From Erysipelotrichaceae bacterium (GTDB taxonomy: Bacteria > Bacillota_I > Bacilli_A > RFN20 > CAG-826), in contig JALFFX010000007.1 of the NCBI GenBank assembly GCA_022777645.1, forward strand, positions 1 through 40,642: a stretch of 40,642 nt of DNA, written 5' to 3'. Made by a program: the position numbers and the translations under genes. Every line of letters begins with the position of its first letter. Within the stretch, counting starts at the first letter, position 1. The notes beneath the pieces are model-generated. The model saw nothing but the letters and a program-made list of their open reading frames with translations. It searched no databases and was not told the origin of the DNA. Shown here in pieces: positions 1 through 9,900 of the stretch.

Positions 1-900
1 GAAGTATTTGGTTATGCCTGGACAGTTGAAAAACCAGTCGGCAACATCGTTTTAGTTACTGGCATGGAAGAATATGCTTTGCGTTATGATGATTTTGCAA
101 CATTTTTATGCAAAAACAATTACAACGTTTATTGCCTTGATCATTATGGCCAAGGTGAAACTGCTGGAAGTGAAGATAGATTAGGTATTGTGCCAACTTC
201 ATTCTTTTCAAAATCAGTAAAAAATATCGATGAAATTGTCACTAAATGTCGTGTCTCTCTTCTTCCAACTACAATTATTGCTCATAGCATGGGTAGTTTT
301 ATGCTCCAAGATTATATCCAACGTTTTACTCAACACGTCAATAAAGTTGTCTTTGTTGGCACAAGTGGACCAAATCAAAAATTCTTATTTAGATTTGGTA
401 GAGCATTTGCCCGCTTATTATTAAATAAAAAGAACCGTGATAAAAAAGCTCATTTCTTAAACAACATGCTTTTCCTTAAAGCATATGGCAACAAGATTAA
501 AGATCGTAAAACTCAATCCGATTGGATTTCACTAAGTCGTGAGAATGTTGATGCATATCTTAAAGATCCTTATTGTGGATATGTTTCAACATATGGTTTC
601 TTTTATGAATTCATGAAAGGTTTGTCTCGTATCTACAAAAAAGAATTCTTAAAGAAAATCAGAAAAGATATGCATGTTTTAATTATTGCTGGTGATAAAG
701 ACCCAGTCGGTCAAAACGGCAAAGGTCCAGCAGCATTAGCAAAACTTTATTCAAAGCTTGGTCTTGAAGATGTTAATTTATCACTCAAAAATAATTTACG
801 TCATGAAATATTAAATGAAGAAGAAAAACAAGAAATTTATGATGAGATTTTAGCATTCGTTAAAAAAGAAGTAGAACCTGCTGAAGAAATCTTAAAATAA
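1..900 (+). CDS. alpha/beta hydrolase (monoacylglycerol lipase / S33-like), 5' partial
   Basis: The reading frame is open from base 1, so the ATG at 64 is internal and the true start lies outside the window. The protein resembles cytosolic serine hydrolases of the monoacylglycerol lipase/lysophospholipase type. The nucleophile elbow is AHSMG, near base 280. The acid is probably the Asp in AGDKDPVG and the histidine is in NLRHEILNE. The early segment DHYGQGETAG matches the usual D.rG.G.S motif of this family. Its stop codon overlaps the ATG of the next gene by one base (TAATG), which implies translational coupling. The substrate cannot be told; carboxyl ester or lipid hydrolysis is the family expectation. 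Confidence 0.85.
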   Translation, partial: EVFGYAWTVEKPVGNIVLVTGMEEYALRYDDFATFLCKNNYNVYCLDHYGQGETAGSEDRLGIVPTSFFSKSVKNIDEIVTKCRVSLLPTTIIAHSMGSFMLQDYIQRFTQHVNKVVFVGTSGPNQKFLFRFGRAFARLLLNKKNRDKKAHFLNNMLFLKAYGNKIKDRKTQSDWISLSRENVDAYLKDPYCGYVSTYGFFYEFMKGLSRIYKKEFLKKIRKDMHVLIIAGDKDPVGQNGKGPAALAKLYSKLGLEDVNLSLKNNLRHEILNEEEKQEIYDEILAFVKKEVEPAEEILK

Positions 901-1736
901 TGGAAATAAAACATAAATCATATTCTGGTGAACGATCACTTTATTCTTTAAAAAACGCATCACTTTTTGATGTTACTTTTCTTGATGGCGAATCTCCATT
1001 AAAAGAGTGTTCATCACTTACTTTAGATAATTGTACGTTCAAATATAAATACCCTCTATGGTATTCCAAGGATATCATCGTTAAAAATTCATTATTTGAA
1101 GAAATGGCGAGAAGCGGTATTTGGTATAGTGAAAATCTTAGTTTTGAAGACGTCATTTTTAATAGTCCAAAAACTTTTCGAAAATCGAAAAATATCACTC
1201 TTAAAAACGTTGATTTTAACAAAGCAGACGAAACGCTTTATTTTTGTGACAGAGTCACAATAAATAATGCTTATATTAAAGGCGATTATTGTTTGCTTGG
1301 ATCAAGTGATATTGAAATTGTTGATTCGACGATTGAAGGAAATTATTGTTTTGATAATGCGAGTAATATCAAAGCAAAAAATTGTACATTTTTATCGCGC
1401 GATGCTTTTTGGAATGTAAAAGACGCTGTTATTGAAGATTCTGTTATTGATGGCGAATATTTAGCCTGGAATTCAAGTAACATTACTTTTATTCGCTGCA
1501 AGATTATTTCTCATCAAGGACTTTGTTATTCAAAAAATGTGAAATTAATCGATTGTCAAATAACTAACTCAGACCTCATTTTTGAATATTGTGAAAACAT
1601 TGATGCCGATATTGATGTTGAAAATGTTTCAATAAAAAATCCAAGAAGTGGATCAATATTCCTTTCAAAAGGTTGCAAGATTATTAAAAACGAAAAATAT
1701 ATTGACCCAAATAAAACAAAAATTGTCATTAAATAA
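900..1736 (+). CDS. DUF3737 family right-handed beta-helix protein
   Basis: This 278-residue protein has short repeats of the form ..ni.l.n..f/i.., for example SLTLDNCTF, NITLKNVDF and AVIEDSVID. That is the pattern of a right-handed parallel beta-helix. The opening (MEIKHKSYSGERSLYSLK) and full-length organisation match DUF3737, which is widespread in gut Bacillota and has no established biochemical role. There is no signal peptide, so it is predicted to be cytosolic. It starts on the stop codon of the upstream hydrolase (TAATG) and ends 2 bases before the next gene, so the three genes read as one transcript. The family assignment is by eye; the function is unknown. Confidence 0.8.
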   Translation: MEIKHKSYSGERSLYSLKNASLFDVTFLDGESPLKECSSLTLDNCTFKYKYPLWYSKDIIVKNSLFEEMARSGIWYSENLSFEDVIFNSPKTFRKSKNITLKNVDFNKADETLYFCDRVTINNAYIKGDYCLLGSSDIEIVDSTIEGNYCFDNASNIKAKNCTFLSRDAFWNVKDAVIEDSVIDGEYLAWNSSNITFIRCKIISHQGLCYSKNVKLIDCQITNSDLIFEYCENIDADIDVENVSIKNPRSGSIFLSKGCKIIKNEKYIDPNKTKIVIK

Positions 1737-1738
1737 AT

Positions 1739-2887
1739 ATGAAAAAATATAATTTTGATGAAATAAATGATCGCCATCATGTTAATTCGCTTAAATATGA
1801 TGGTGTTCCAGATGATGCACTTTCTTTTACAATCGCCGATATGGATTTTAAATGCATCAAAGAAATTAAAGATGCAATTAATCATGCCTCGTCTTTAGAT
1901 TCATTTGGTTATCGATATGTTGATGATAATTATTTTTTGTCTTATATAAGACATTTCGAAAAGAAAAATATCCATTTAAGTGTTTCTAATTTTGCTTTTT
2001 CATGTGGCGTTATTGCATCTTTAGATTCGCTTCTTAATTTATTAACAAATAAAGGTGATAAGATTGCTTTATTCTCACCTGCATATAATTGCTTTTTTAG
2101 CGTCGCCAAAAACCATTCTTTAGAATTAATCGAGATACCTTTTTTAGATAATTTCGATATTGATTTTTGCGCTTTAGAAGAAGCATTTAAGAATATAAAG
2201 ATATTTATTTTATGTAATCCAAATAATCCTAATGGCAAAATATTTTCTCTTTTTGAACTAGATAAAATAATTGATCTTACCAATAAATATAAAGTCACAA
2301 TCATCAGTGATGAAATTCATAGTGATATTGTCTCTCCTAATAAAAGAAGTCATTCGTTACTAGAACTTGATAAAGACAAATTGGATAATTGTTATATTTT
2401 ATATTCTCCATCAAAAGCATTTAATTTAGCAGGACTTCATTCATCGGTAGTTATCTCATTAAATAAAGAAAGATTAGCTTCTATTCAAGCTCAATTATAT
2501 AAAGACAATGTTGGTGAACCATCTTATTTTGCCATTGAACCTGTTATTGCCGCATTTAATAATGAAGATATTTATTTTGAAGAATTAAATCAATATATTT
2601 ATGAAAATAAAGTTTTATTAAAAGAAGGCTTAGAAAAAATATCTGATAAATTTAAAACATATATAAGTGATGCCACATATTTAATGTGGATAAATATAAA
2701 GCAATTTAATTTATCTAATGATGAATTCGTTTCTTTATGTAAAAAATATAAATTATATATTTCAGATGGTAGAAATTATGGGAAATATGGTGATGGTTTT
2801 ATTCGCATAAATGTTGCCACCAATAAAGATACAATTAAAAAATTGATATCAATATTTAATCAAATCATCAAAGAAAACGATTTATAA
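1739..2887 (+). CDS. MalY/PatB-type PLP-dependent aminotransferase (cystathionine beta-lyase-like)
   Basis: A 382-residue fold-type I PLP enzyme. Visible motifs in order are NPNNPNGK (about residues 160-167), DEIHSDI (PLP-binding Asp 191), SPSKAFNLAG with the Schiff-base lysine at about 226, and the late RINVA segment that normally supplies the carboxylate-binding Arg. The start (YNFDEINDRH) and the TIADMDF segment fit the PatB/MalY subgroup, many of which cleave C-S bonds in cystathionine or cysteine; some act as aminotransferases. It begins 2 bases after the DUF3737 stop with no clear ribosome site, so it probably depends on coupling. A terminator follows directly. Exact substrate unknown. 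Confidence 0.88.
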   Translation: MKKYNFDEINDRHHVNSLKYDGVPDDALSFTIADMDFKCIKEIKDAINHASSLDSFGYRYVDDNYFLSYIRHFEKKNIHLSVSNFAFSCGVIASLDSLLNLLTNKGDKIALFSPAYNCFFSVAKNHSLELIEIPFLDNFDIDFCALEEAFKNIKIFILCNPNNPNGKIFSLFELDKIIDLTNKYKVTIISDEIHSDIVSPNKRSHSLLELDKDKLDNCYILYSPSKAFNLAGLHSSVVISLNKERLASIQAQLYKDNVGEPSYFAIEPVIAAFNNEDIYFEELNQYIYENKVLLKEGLEKISDKFKTYISDATYLMWINIKQFNLSNDEFVSLCKKYKLYISDGRNYGKYGDGFIRINVATNKDTIKKLISIFNQIIKENDL

Positions 2888-2892
2888 AAAGA

Positions 2893-2926
2893 AGGACAGT
2901 CAATCAACTGTCCTTTAAATTTTTAA
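2893..2926 (+). terminator. rho-independent terminator of the hydrolase-DUF3737-MalY operon
   Basis: A perfect 8-bp stem, AGGACAGT (2893-2900) with ACTGTCCT (2907-2914), has a 6-nt loop and is followed by a T-rich tract. It lies 6 bases after the stop at 2887. Confidence 0.85.
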
Positions 2927-2950
2927 TAAGTCGTATTTAATATAAGATTA

Positions 2951-3367
2951 TTAAAATTCTTGGTTAATGGTTTCGTTATCTTTTTTTGCTTTTTTAGAAG
3001 CAGCGATAAGACCAAGAATACCGGCTGGAATTAAAAATGTTGAGCCAAATACACCTAATACAATGCTTGCGATATGAAGAGATTTAGAATCTGAAAATCT
3101 TGCTTTTTTAGCAACGATGATTCCGGCAATAACAGCTCCTAATCCAAGTGTTAATAATACACATCCAGAAATGATAAATGTTAAATACATTTGTGCTGTT
3201 ATTGTATAGGTCATACCTGTTGATGGGTCGGTTGCACTGATTGGGAGCTCCGGTTCAACGATTAGATATGATATTGGCATTATCACAATAGCAATAGCAA
3301 GCATTGCAATAGTGACGTAACCTAAGATAATTCCGACTTTGTAAAATATTTCTGATGTTCTTTTCAT
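2951..3367 (-). CDS. small multi-pass membrane protein of unknown function
   Basis: A 138-residue protein with about three hydrophobic segments: residues ~13-35, ~58-86 and ~100-123. It has a short basic start and a charged, lysine-rich tail (ASKKAKKDNE). A loop of about 20 polar residues separates the first two helices. The layout resembles DUF4190-like small membrane proteins, but I do not recognise a specific family. An AGGTT-type purine-rich ribosome site (complement of aacctcc at about 3375) precedes the start. It lies 29 bases after pgcA on the same strand and may be cotranscribed. No function is claimed. Confidence 0.65.
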   Translation of the reverse strand: MKRTSEIFYKVGIILGYVTIAMLAIAIVIMPISYLIVEPELPISATDPSTGMTYTITAQMYLTFIISGCVLLTLGLGAVIAGIIVAKKARFSDSKSLHIASIVLGVFGSTFLIPAGILGLIAASKKAKKDNETINQEF

Positions 3368-3396
3368 AAATTTTTAACCTCCAAAATTAATTAATT

Positions 3397-5085
3397 TTAT
3401 TCACCGATAAATTGTTTAACTAACTGAGTTAATTTATCTAAGCTTTCTTTTCCAAGAGCGAAAACATACGCTTTTAATTTAGGTTCTGTTCCGCTTGGGC
3501 GAATGGTAATTGTTTCGCCACCTTTAAGGAAGAATTTAACAACATTGCTCTTTGGAAGATTTGTATCTTCTTCATGATCTTTGTGATATATTTTTTGAGC
3601 AAGGTAGTCACCGACATAATCGACATTACCTAACAATTGTTTGATTTTTTCGCCACGGAAATCAACCATCAATTGTTTAATTTTTTCTTTACCTTCAAGA
3701 CCTTGGAATTCAAATGCTAAAGTAGCAGTTTTATAATCGCCAAATTGACTATAAAGTTCATTTAAGCGATCAAATAATGTTTTGCCAATATGTTTATAAT
3801 GGTTGGCCATTTCTGCTACTAACAAACAAGCATTAACCGCATCTTTATCACGGATATCAGTATTTGTTAAATAACCACATGATTCTTCAAAACCGAAGAT
3901 ATATCGATTTTCTTCATGTTTTCTTTCAAGGAAGAGAATTTGTTCACCGATATATTTAAAACCAGTTAATACTTCGGCGATTTCAACGCCGTATTGTTTA
4001 GCCATGACATTAACCATGTCAGAGCTAACAATTGTTTTAACTGCAAATGGTTTATTTGGAAGTGTATTTAATGCTTTTCTTGTTTGATAAATGAAATCGA
4101 ATAAAAGAATACCAACTTCGTTGCCGGTTAAGATTTTTGCAACGCCTTTTTGATTGACAACAACGCCTACACGATCACTATCAGGATCAGTGGCGAGAAG
4201 AATGTCATCATTATTTTTAAGAAGTAAATCAATACCAAGTTTTAAAGCTTCTTTCATTTCTGGGTTTGGATATGGTGCAGTTGGGAAATTGCCATCTGGC
4301 ATTTCTTGTTCTTTGACAACATGAACATTATTAAAGCCATCGCGAGCCAAAATTGTGGTAACACATCTTCTTCCCGCTCCATTAAGAGGAGTATAGGTAA
4401 GATTTAAGATTCTTTTTTCATCTTTGGCGATGATTGATTGTTTTAAGTTACTAGCGATAAATGCTTCGAAAACATCATCTTCCAAAATATTAATCATTTT
4501 GTTTTCGACAAGTTTATCAAAATTGCCATAGTGAACATCAAACATATCGATTGATTCAATTTCATGGAGAACAGCGTTCGCGTTATTATCAGTCATTTGG
4601 CAGCCATCAGGTCCATATGTTTTATAACCATTATATATTTTTGGGTTATGTGAGGCGGTGACAACAATTCCTCCATCGGTGTGAAGATGTCTAACTGCAA
4701 AAGATAAGGCTGGTGTTGGCATTAGTTCTTTATATAAATATACTTTGACACCAGAACTTGCTAATACATTAGCAGCTTCTTTCGCAAATACATTTGAATT
4801 GTTTCTAGAATCATATCCAATCGCGATGCTTGGATGTTCTTTTTGTTTTAATAAAAAGTTTGCAAATCCTTGTGATGCATGACGAATAACATATTTATTC
4901 ATTCTATTTGTCCCCATAGCCATCACGCCACGAAGACCGCCGGTGCCAAATTCTAGATCAGCGATAAAGCGTTCTGTTATTTCTTTTTCATCATCTTTGA
5001 TTTTGAGCAATTCTTCTTTATCAACTGGAGCTAAACTTTTTTCATTGACCCAGCGAAGATATCTTTCTAATACTTTTTGTTCCAT
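3397..5085 (-). CDS. pgcA: phosphoglucomutase / phosphomannomutase
   Basis: A 562-residue alpha-D-phosphohexomutase that interconverts glucose-1-P and glucose-6-P, and possibly the mannose pair. All four signature loops are present: phosphoserine loop TASHNPK (Ser 145), metal loop DPDSDR (Asp 300/302/304), sugar loop GFEES (398-402) and phosphate loop RPSGTEPK (from ~529). Length fits the Bacillus PgcA type. A strong GGAGG precedes the ATG at 5085. Glucose-1-P made here would feed UDP-glucose, the substrate of the ugd product encoded in the polysaccharide locus. That link is inference, because the genes are about 20 kb apart. Confidence 0.95.
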   Translation of the reverse strand: MEQKVLERYLRWVNEKSLAPVDKEELLKIKDDEKEITERFIADLEFGTGGLRGVMAMGTNRMNKYVIRHASQGFANFLLKQKEHPSIAIGYDSRNNSNVFAKEAANVLASSGVKVYLYKELMPTPALSFAVRHLHTDGGIVVTASHNPKIYNGYKTYGPDGCQMTDNNANAVLHEIESIDMFDVHYGNFDKLVENKMINILEDDVFEAFIASNLKQSIIAKDEKRILNLTYTPLNGAGRRCVTTILARDGFNNVHVVKEQEMPDGNFPTAPYPNPEMKEALKLGIDLLLKNNDDILLATDPDSDRVGVVVNQKGVAKILTGNEVGILLFDFIYQTRKALNTLPNKPFAVKTIVSSDMVNVMAKQYGVEIAEVLTGFKYIGEQILFLERKHEENRYIFGFEESCGYLTNTDIRDKDAVNACLLVAEMANHYKHIGKTLFDRLNELYSQFGDYKTATLAFEFQGLEGKEKIKQLMVDFRGEKIKQLLGNVDYVGDYLAQKIYHKDHEEDTNLPKSNVVKFFLKGGETITIRPSGTEPKLKAYVFALGKESLDKLTQLVKQFIGE

Positions 5086-5140
5086 ATAATTGGCCTCCGA
5101 ATTTATTTTAACATGTTAAATAAAACTTTGTTATTTTTGC

Positions 5141-5854
5141 TTATAAATTGATTGTTAATCTTTCATCGATTTTTGTATTATCTTCATTATATTTAAGAGC
5201 GTTTATCTCTTCGATATATAATTCTTTGATTTTTTCATCTGGAATATTGTTTAAAATTATTTTTATAAGTTTTGTTAATGTATCTTTTCCTAATGAAAAG
5301 AGAATATTATGGTGATAAACATAATTTCTTAATTTTCGTGTGTTATCTAAATCAGAAATAATATTGGGATTATCTGAAAATTTTTCAACAATCTTAGCAG
5401 GAAGATGAGACATGATTAAATTGATATCACCAAAATCTAATGTTTTTATCGCATCATAATAATCAACTGGCCCATATTCATATGAAAATGTTCTAATATC
5501 TAAAAATTCATTTTTGCCTACAGGGATTTTGAAATAATATTTTGTTTTTGTATAATTGCTTTCTCTTTCTTCGATTTGAACGCGATAATTATTAAAATAA
5601 TTGCTTAAAAATGCTTTGACATAATTTTCTTGATTTTTAAGCATCGAAAATAATATGCAAGATAATTTTTGATCATAAATCATGAATTGTTCAAATATTG
5701 AAAAATTGATTTGATCAAATTCAATTAATTCCGTTATATCTTCATACATCTCAATGCATTTATCAATGCCTAAAGAAAGAAGGTATTTTTGAAAGCGATT
5801 TTCTTCGTTTTCTTTCACTTCCAAACGGTTTCTTAAATATGAAATTTCATCCAT
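5141..5854 (-). CDS. Abi_2-like (AbiD/AbiF) HEPN-domain protein
   Basis: A 237-residue cytosolic protein. The segment LDFGDINLIMSHLP, then KLRNYVYHHNILFS near residue 180, matches the Abi_2 pattern of an FG..l..l stretch followed by lRN..aHHn.lf. RNYVYH is an RN-x3-H variant of the HEPN RNase motif. An N-terminal helical part with DQKLSCILFSML.N resembles the ..d..LR..l...i..iE. region of the family. Members of Abi_2 are phage abortive-infection proteins thought to be RNases. Here it sits alone upstream of pgcA rather than in the 27-32 kb defence cluster. Divergently transcribed from the next gene. Family assignment is by motif only. Confidence 0.6.
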   Translation of the reverse strand: MDEISYLRNRLEVKENEENRFQKYLLSLGIDKCIEMYEDITELIEFDQINFSIFEQFMIYDQKLSCILFSMLKNQENYVKAFLSNYFNNYRVQIEERESNYTKTKYYFKIPVGKNEFLDIRTFSYEYGPVDYYDAIKTLDFGDINLIMSHLPAKIVEKFSDNPNIISDLDNTRKLRNYVYHHNILFSLGKDTLTKLIKIILNNIPDEKIKELYIEEINALKYNEDNTKIDERLTINL

Positions 5855-5931
5855 AGTTATATATTTATAATATAATTATTATCTAAAACATTCAAACCTT
5901 ACGCTTTCAAATTATTGACTATTATCTTCCT

Positions 5932-5956
5932 TATAATATTATGAAAGTAGGAGGAA
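5932..5956 (+). promoter_or_regulatory. -10 box and start-deciding ribosome site of the choloylglycine hydrolase gene
   Basis: TATAAT lies at 5932-5937. TAGGAGGA at 5949-5956 is placed 5 bases before the ATG at 5962. The ribosome site falls inside the longer reading frame that begins at 5941, so that upstream ATG is not the real start. No good -35 is seen at standard spacing. Confidence 0.7.
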
Positions 5957-5961
5957 GTATT

Positions 5962-6939
5962 ATGTGTACTGCTATTGCAAAGACTTTGAATGACGGACGA
6001 TATTATTTTGGTCGTAATCTTGATTTCAATCATCCTTTTGGCGAATCTTTTATTATCGTGCCAAGAAATTATGAAATTAGATTAACTAATTTTGATAATA
6101 TTAAGCATCACCCCACAATTTATGGCGTTGGTCTAATCATGGATAATTTTCCAATGCTTTTTGATTGCGTTAATGAAAATGGGCTTTGCTTTGCAGGACT
6201 TAATTATCCTGGCAACGCCACATTTTTCGATAAAAAAGATGGTAAAAATAATATTGCCACTTTCGAATTAGCGCTTTACCTATTATCAACATTTAACAAA
6301 GTTAAAGACGTCAAAGCATTTTTAGAAAACGCGAATATAACTAATCAAATGTTTTCTCAAGATGTTGCCCCAGCAACACTTCATTATATTTTTAAAGATG
6401 AAGATGATTGCATTGTTGTTGAGCAAGATAAAGACGGCCTTCATATTCATGATAATCCTTATGGTGTTTTGACAAATAATCCATCATTTTCATGGCACGC
6501 CTTAAACATCTCAAATTATATGAATATATCGAATAAAGAAGGTGTTAATCGCATCTTGAAAGATATCGATGTTCCACGTTTTGGCAAAGCGATGGGGGCT
6601 TTATCACTGCCTGGTGATTCATCTCCTGTTTCGCGTTTTGTTAAAGCAACGTTTTTGCTTAACAATGTTGATTTCTTTGCTGATGATATTAAAAATATCA
6701 ATCAATGTTTCCACATCTTAAACAATGTATCGACTCTTATCGGTGAAAGTGTAATGGATGATGAGACACGAGAATACACAATTTATTCATCGATATATGA
6801 TCTAAAAAACAATAAATTATATTTAAAGACATATGAGAACCATCAATTGTCTTGCCTTGATATCAACAAATTCAATTTAGATGATACATCGCTTCTTACA
6901 TTTGCGATAAATCGACAAGAGAATATTGATAATATATAA
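5962..6939 (+). CDS. choloylglycine hydrolase family (bile salt hydrolase / penicillin V acylase-like)
   Basis: A 325-residue Ntn-hydrolase. I place the start at 5962, not at the in-frame ATG 21 bases upstream, because a GGAGG lies between them and because this start puts Cys at position 2. After Met removal that Cys is the catalytic N-terminal nucleophile. The other expected residues are present: Arg 18 and Asp 21 (GRNLDF), Asn 81 (FAGLNYPG), Asn 172/173 (LTNNPSF) and Arg 225 (SPVSRF). There is no signal peptide, so it is cytosolic. Likely reaction is amide hydrolysis of conjugated bile salts, which fits a gut organism. Penicillin V or acyl-homoserine lactone acylase activity cannot be excluded by sequence alone. 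Confidence 0.9.
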   Translation: MCTAIAKTLNDGRYYFGRNLDFNHPFGESFIIVPRNYEIRLTNFDNIKHHPTIYGVGLIMDNFPMLFDCVNENGLCFAGLNYPGNATFFDKKDGKNNIATFELALYLLSTFNKVKDVKAFLENANITNQMFSQDVAPATLHYIFKDEDDCIVVEQDKDGLHIHDNPYGVLTNNPSFSWHALNISNYMNISNKEGVNRILKDIDVPRFGKAMGALSLPGDSSPVSRFVKATFLLNNVDFFADDIKNINQCFHILNNVSTLIGESVMDDETREYTIYSSIYDLKNNKLYLKTYENHQLSCLDINKFNLDDTSLLTFAINRQENIDNI

Positions 6940-6983
6940 TTAGATTACCAACAAAAGACGATTACATTTTGTTTATATATAGA

Positions 6984-9900
6984 ATGAAAAAGTTGTATTC
7001 ATTATTAGCCACACTTTCAATAAGTGCATTTTCATGTGCTTTATTATTCGCTAACAAAGATAGTGTTAAGACAAATGCAATAACGCTTCCAAATACGATT
7101 ACGCTTAACGATACAAGCGAAGAGGATATTAGATCTTATTATTCTTATCTAGACACTCTTCCTGAAAGCGAAAGAAGAGGGACAAATCTTTTAAAGAATC
7201 TTAAATATATTTTGGTCAATAATCCAAGTAATACTGCTAAACCAAGTCGATATTTTACATATAACCAAGTCCGCAGCATCTATAACATCACTGACCGTGA
7301 ATGGATTTCATCACCAAAAGAAAATATAAGTGGCTATGATGCTTCAACAAATACCATAACTAGCTATTCTTATAGCAGCGAAACTCCTAACTTATATTAT
7401 TATTATCGCGCGGATAATTTTACTAACCCTCATGCAACAAACGCGAAAGTGACAAGCTCTGATTCAAAAACACAAACATTGCTCAACCAAGAGCATCTTT
7501 GGTCAGTTTCTCATGGCTTTAAGCCCACATCATCATCAAGTGCAGTAGAGAATGCTGGAACTGATTTACATCATCTTGTTGCTGGTGACGCCACTGTTAA
7601 TAAATGGGGTCATAGCAATTATACATACGGAAATGTTGATGTCGAAGACTCTGATTGGATAAGCACAAAAACTAGATGGGATAACGGGGATAACGCTATT
7701 TTGGGTAATAAAAGAGGGACTCCAAAATATGTTAATCCATTAAATAAATCACAAATTGTATTTGAACCACAAGATGCTGATAAAGGTGATATTGCAAGAG
7801 CACTTATGTATATGGCAGCAAGATATAACCATTATGATGGCACTGCCTCAAGCGCATCAATTGCTGAACCTGATCTTGAATTGGTTGATTATTCAACTGA
7901 TGAATCAGTAACCATTACATGTGATGGCAAAAACGGAACTGGTAAATATGGCATATTAAGCGATTTATTATCTTGGCATAATACAATCGATCCAATTGAT
8001 ATCTCCTCTAATAGTGGTTATTACGAAGTTCATCGCAATAATCTCATCTATGAGAATTATCAATATACAAGAAATCCATTCATTGATTTCCCTTCTTGGG
8101 CAGATTATGTTTGGGGCAGCAAAAAAGATAGTGGAGCAGTATCACCAAGTAGTGATTCTCTTTATTCATATGAAAGTGTTGCTAAGCCCACTTCATTTAC
8201 GCTTAACACTACTTCATTATCGCTTACAAGTGGTGAAACATTCCAAGCACAAATTGAATCAATCACTCCATCTGATGCATCAAAATCCTTGATTTGGTCA
8301 ACAAGTGACGAAAATGTTGCAACTGTTTCAGAATCAGGTTCAATTAAAGCCGTTGGTGTTGGCAGTTGTATTATTAACGCAAAATCATCACTCGACAACA
8401 ATGTATCAGCATCTATTTCAATTTCAATAAGCGGAATAAGCGTAACTGGAATTAGTTTAAATAAAACATCAACAAATCTTAATATAGGCGCAGAAGAGCA
8501 ATTAACTGCAACAATATCACCAAGTGATGCCACTAATAAAAATATTGTGTGGAGCAGTAGTGATTCTTCAATTGTAAGTGTTGATAATGGACTAATAAAA
8601 GCACTTCAAGCTGGACAAGCAACTATTAGTGCAACAAGTGAAGATGGTGATTTTTCTGCCACTTGCCTTGTCAATGTATCATCTTCTACAAATACAAAAT
8701 ATTATGAAAAGATTGAGTCCACATCATCTTTAACAGATGGCAATTATATTATTGCGTGTGAATATGCATCAATCGCCTTTAATGGTGGGCTTTCTCAAGC
8801 CGACCTTGTCGCTTCAAATAATAATGTATCTATTTCAACATATCTTAATATAGCAACAAATAGAATTGAAAGCAACGCCACAACTGATGGATTGATATTT
8901 ACATATAATGCCACTGAAAAGACACTTAAATCTGCAAGTGGATATTATATTGGTACGAATTCCTCATCTGCTAGTATAAACGCGAGCGATACAACTAAAT
9001 ATCAGGTTAATATTACTTTCTCAGCTGATGGTGATGCATTAATTGCATCAAAGACTCAATCAGCGATGGTTTTGCAAGTATATCAATCAAAGAACTTTAA
9101 ATTTTATTCTTCAAGTCAAAAACCAGTTCAATTATATAAATTGATGGACAGTGGTTCATCAAGCGGAAGTGTTGTTACTTCCTCTTATAAACTAGTCAAT
9201 ACCTTAGAAGATGTCACAAGTGGACAATATGTCATCGCTGCCTTACACAATAATACATATTTTGGTTTAAGCAATACATTTCCTGCTACTGCTGGTTATG
9301 TTTCTGCTACAGCATTAACTGTTAGCAATGATTCTTTAGTTGGTGATGTTTCAAGCTTTGCAGTCAGCATTGTTAGAACAAATAATTCAATAACAATAAG
9401 CAATGGAACAACTTATCTTTCATATTCTGGTAGTAGCACGAATATGATCGAAAGTTCAAATGCCTATTCTTTTACAATTTCTCTTGCAAACAATATTGGA
9501 ACATTTAACCTAGCTGAAGCAACTTCTGGTCGTTCATTATCATATTCGACAAGTGGCAATTATTTTAAAGCATATGCATCGATTAAAGCAGGCACATACT
9601 TAAATATTGAACTATTTAAATATGAGGAAGTTACAGTTACATATACTGCTTTAGATTTTGCAAATGACTTTATGAATAGTGTGATTTGTGATGCAAATGG
9701 AGTTAATAAACCAACATTTAAAAGTGGTTATTCATGGGATAAATTAAAATCTTTATATACAAGTCTTTCATCATCTGATCAAAGTCTTCTTCAAACTGCT
9801 ACCGCTATTGAATATAGTGATGATATTATCGCTAAAGCGATGTATCGATATGATTATATTGTCAGCAAATATTATCAAAGTGGAATCGATAAAAGTTTTG

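Noticed and set aside
6969-6983. TTG start giving five extra residues on the nuclease
   Set aside because: The ATG at 6984 begins a standard signal peptide; the TTG has no ribosome site.
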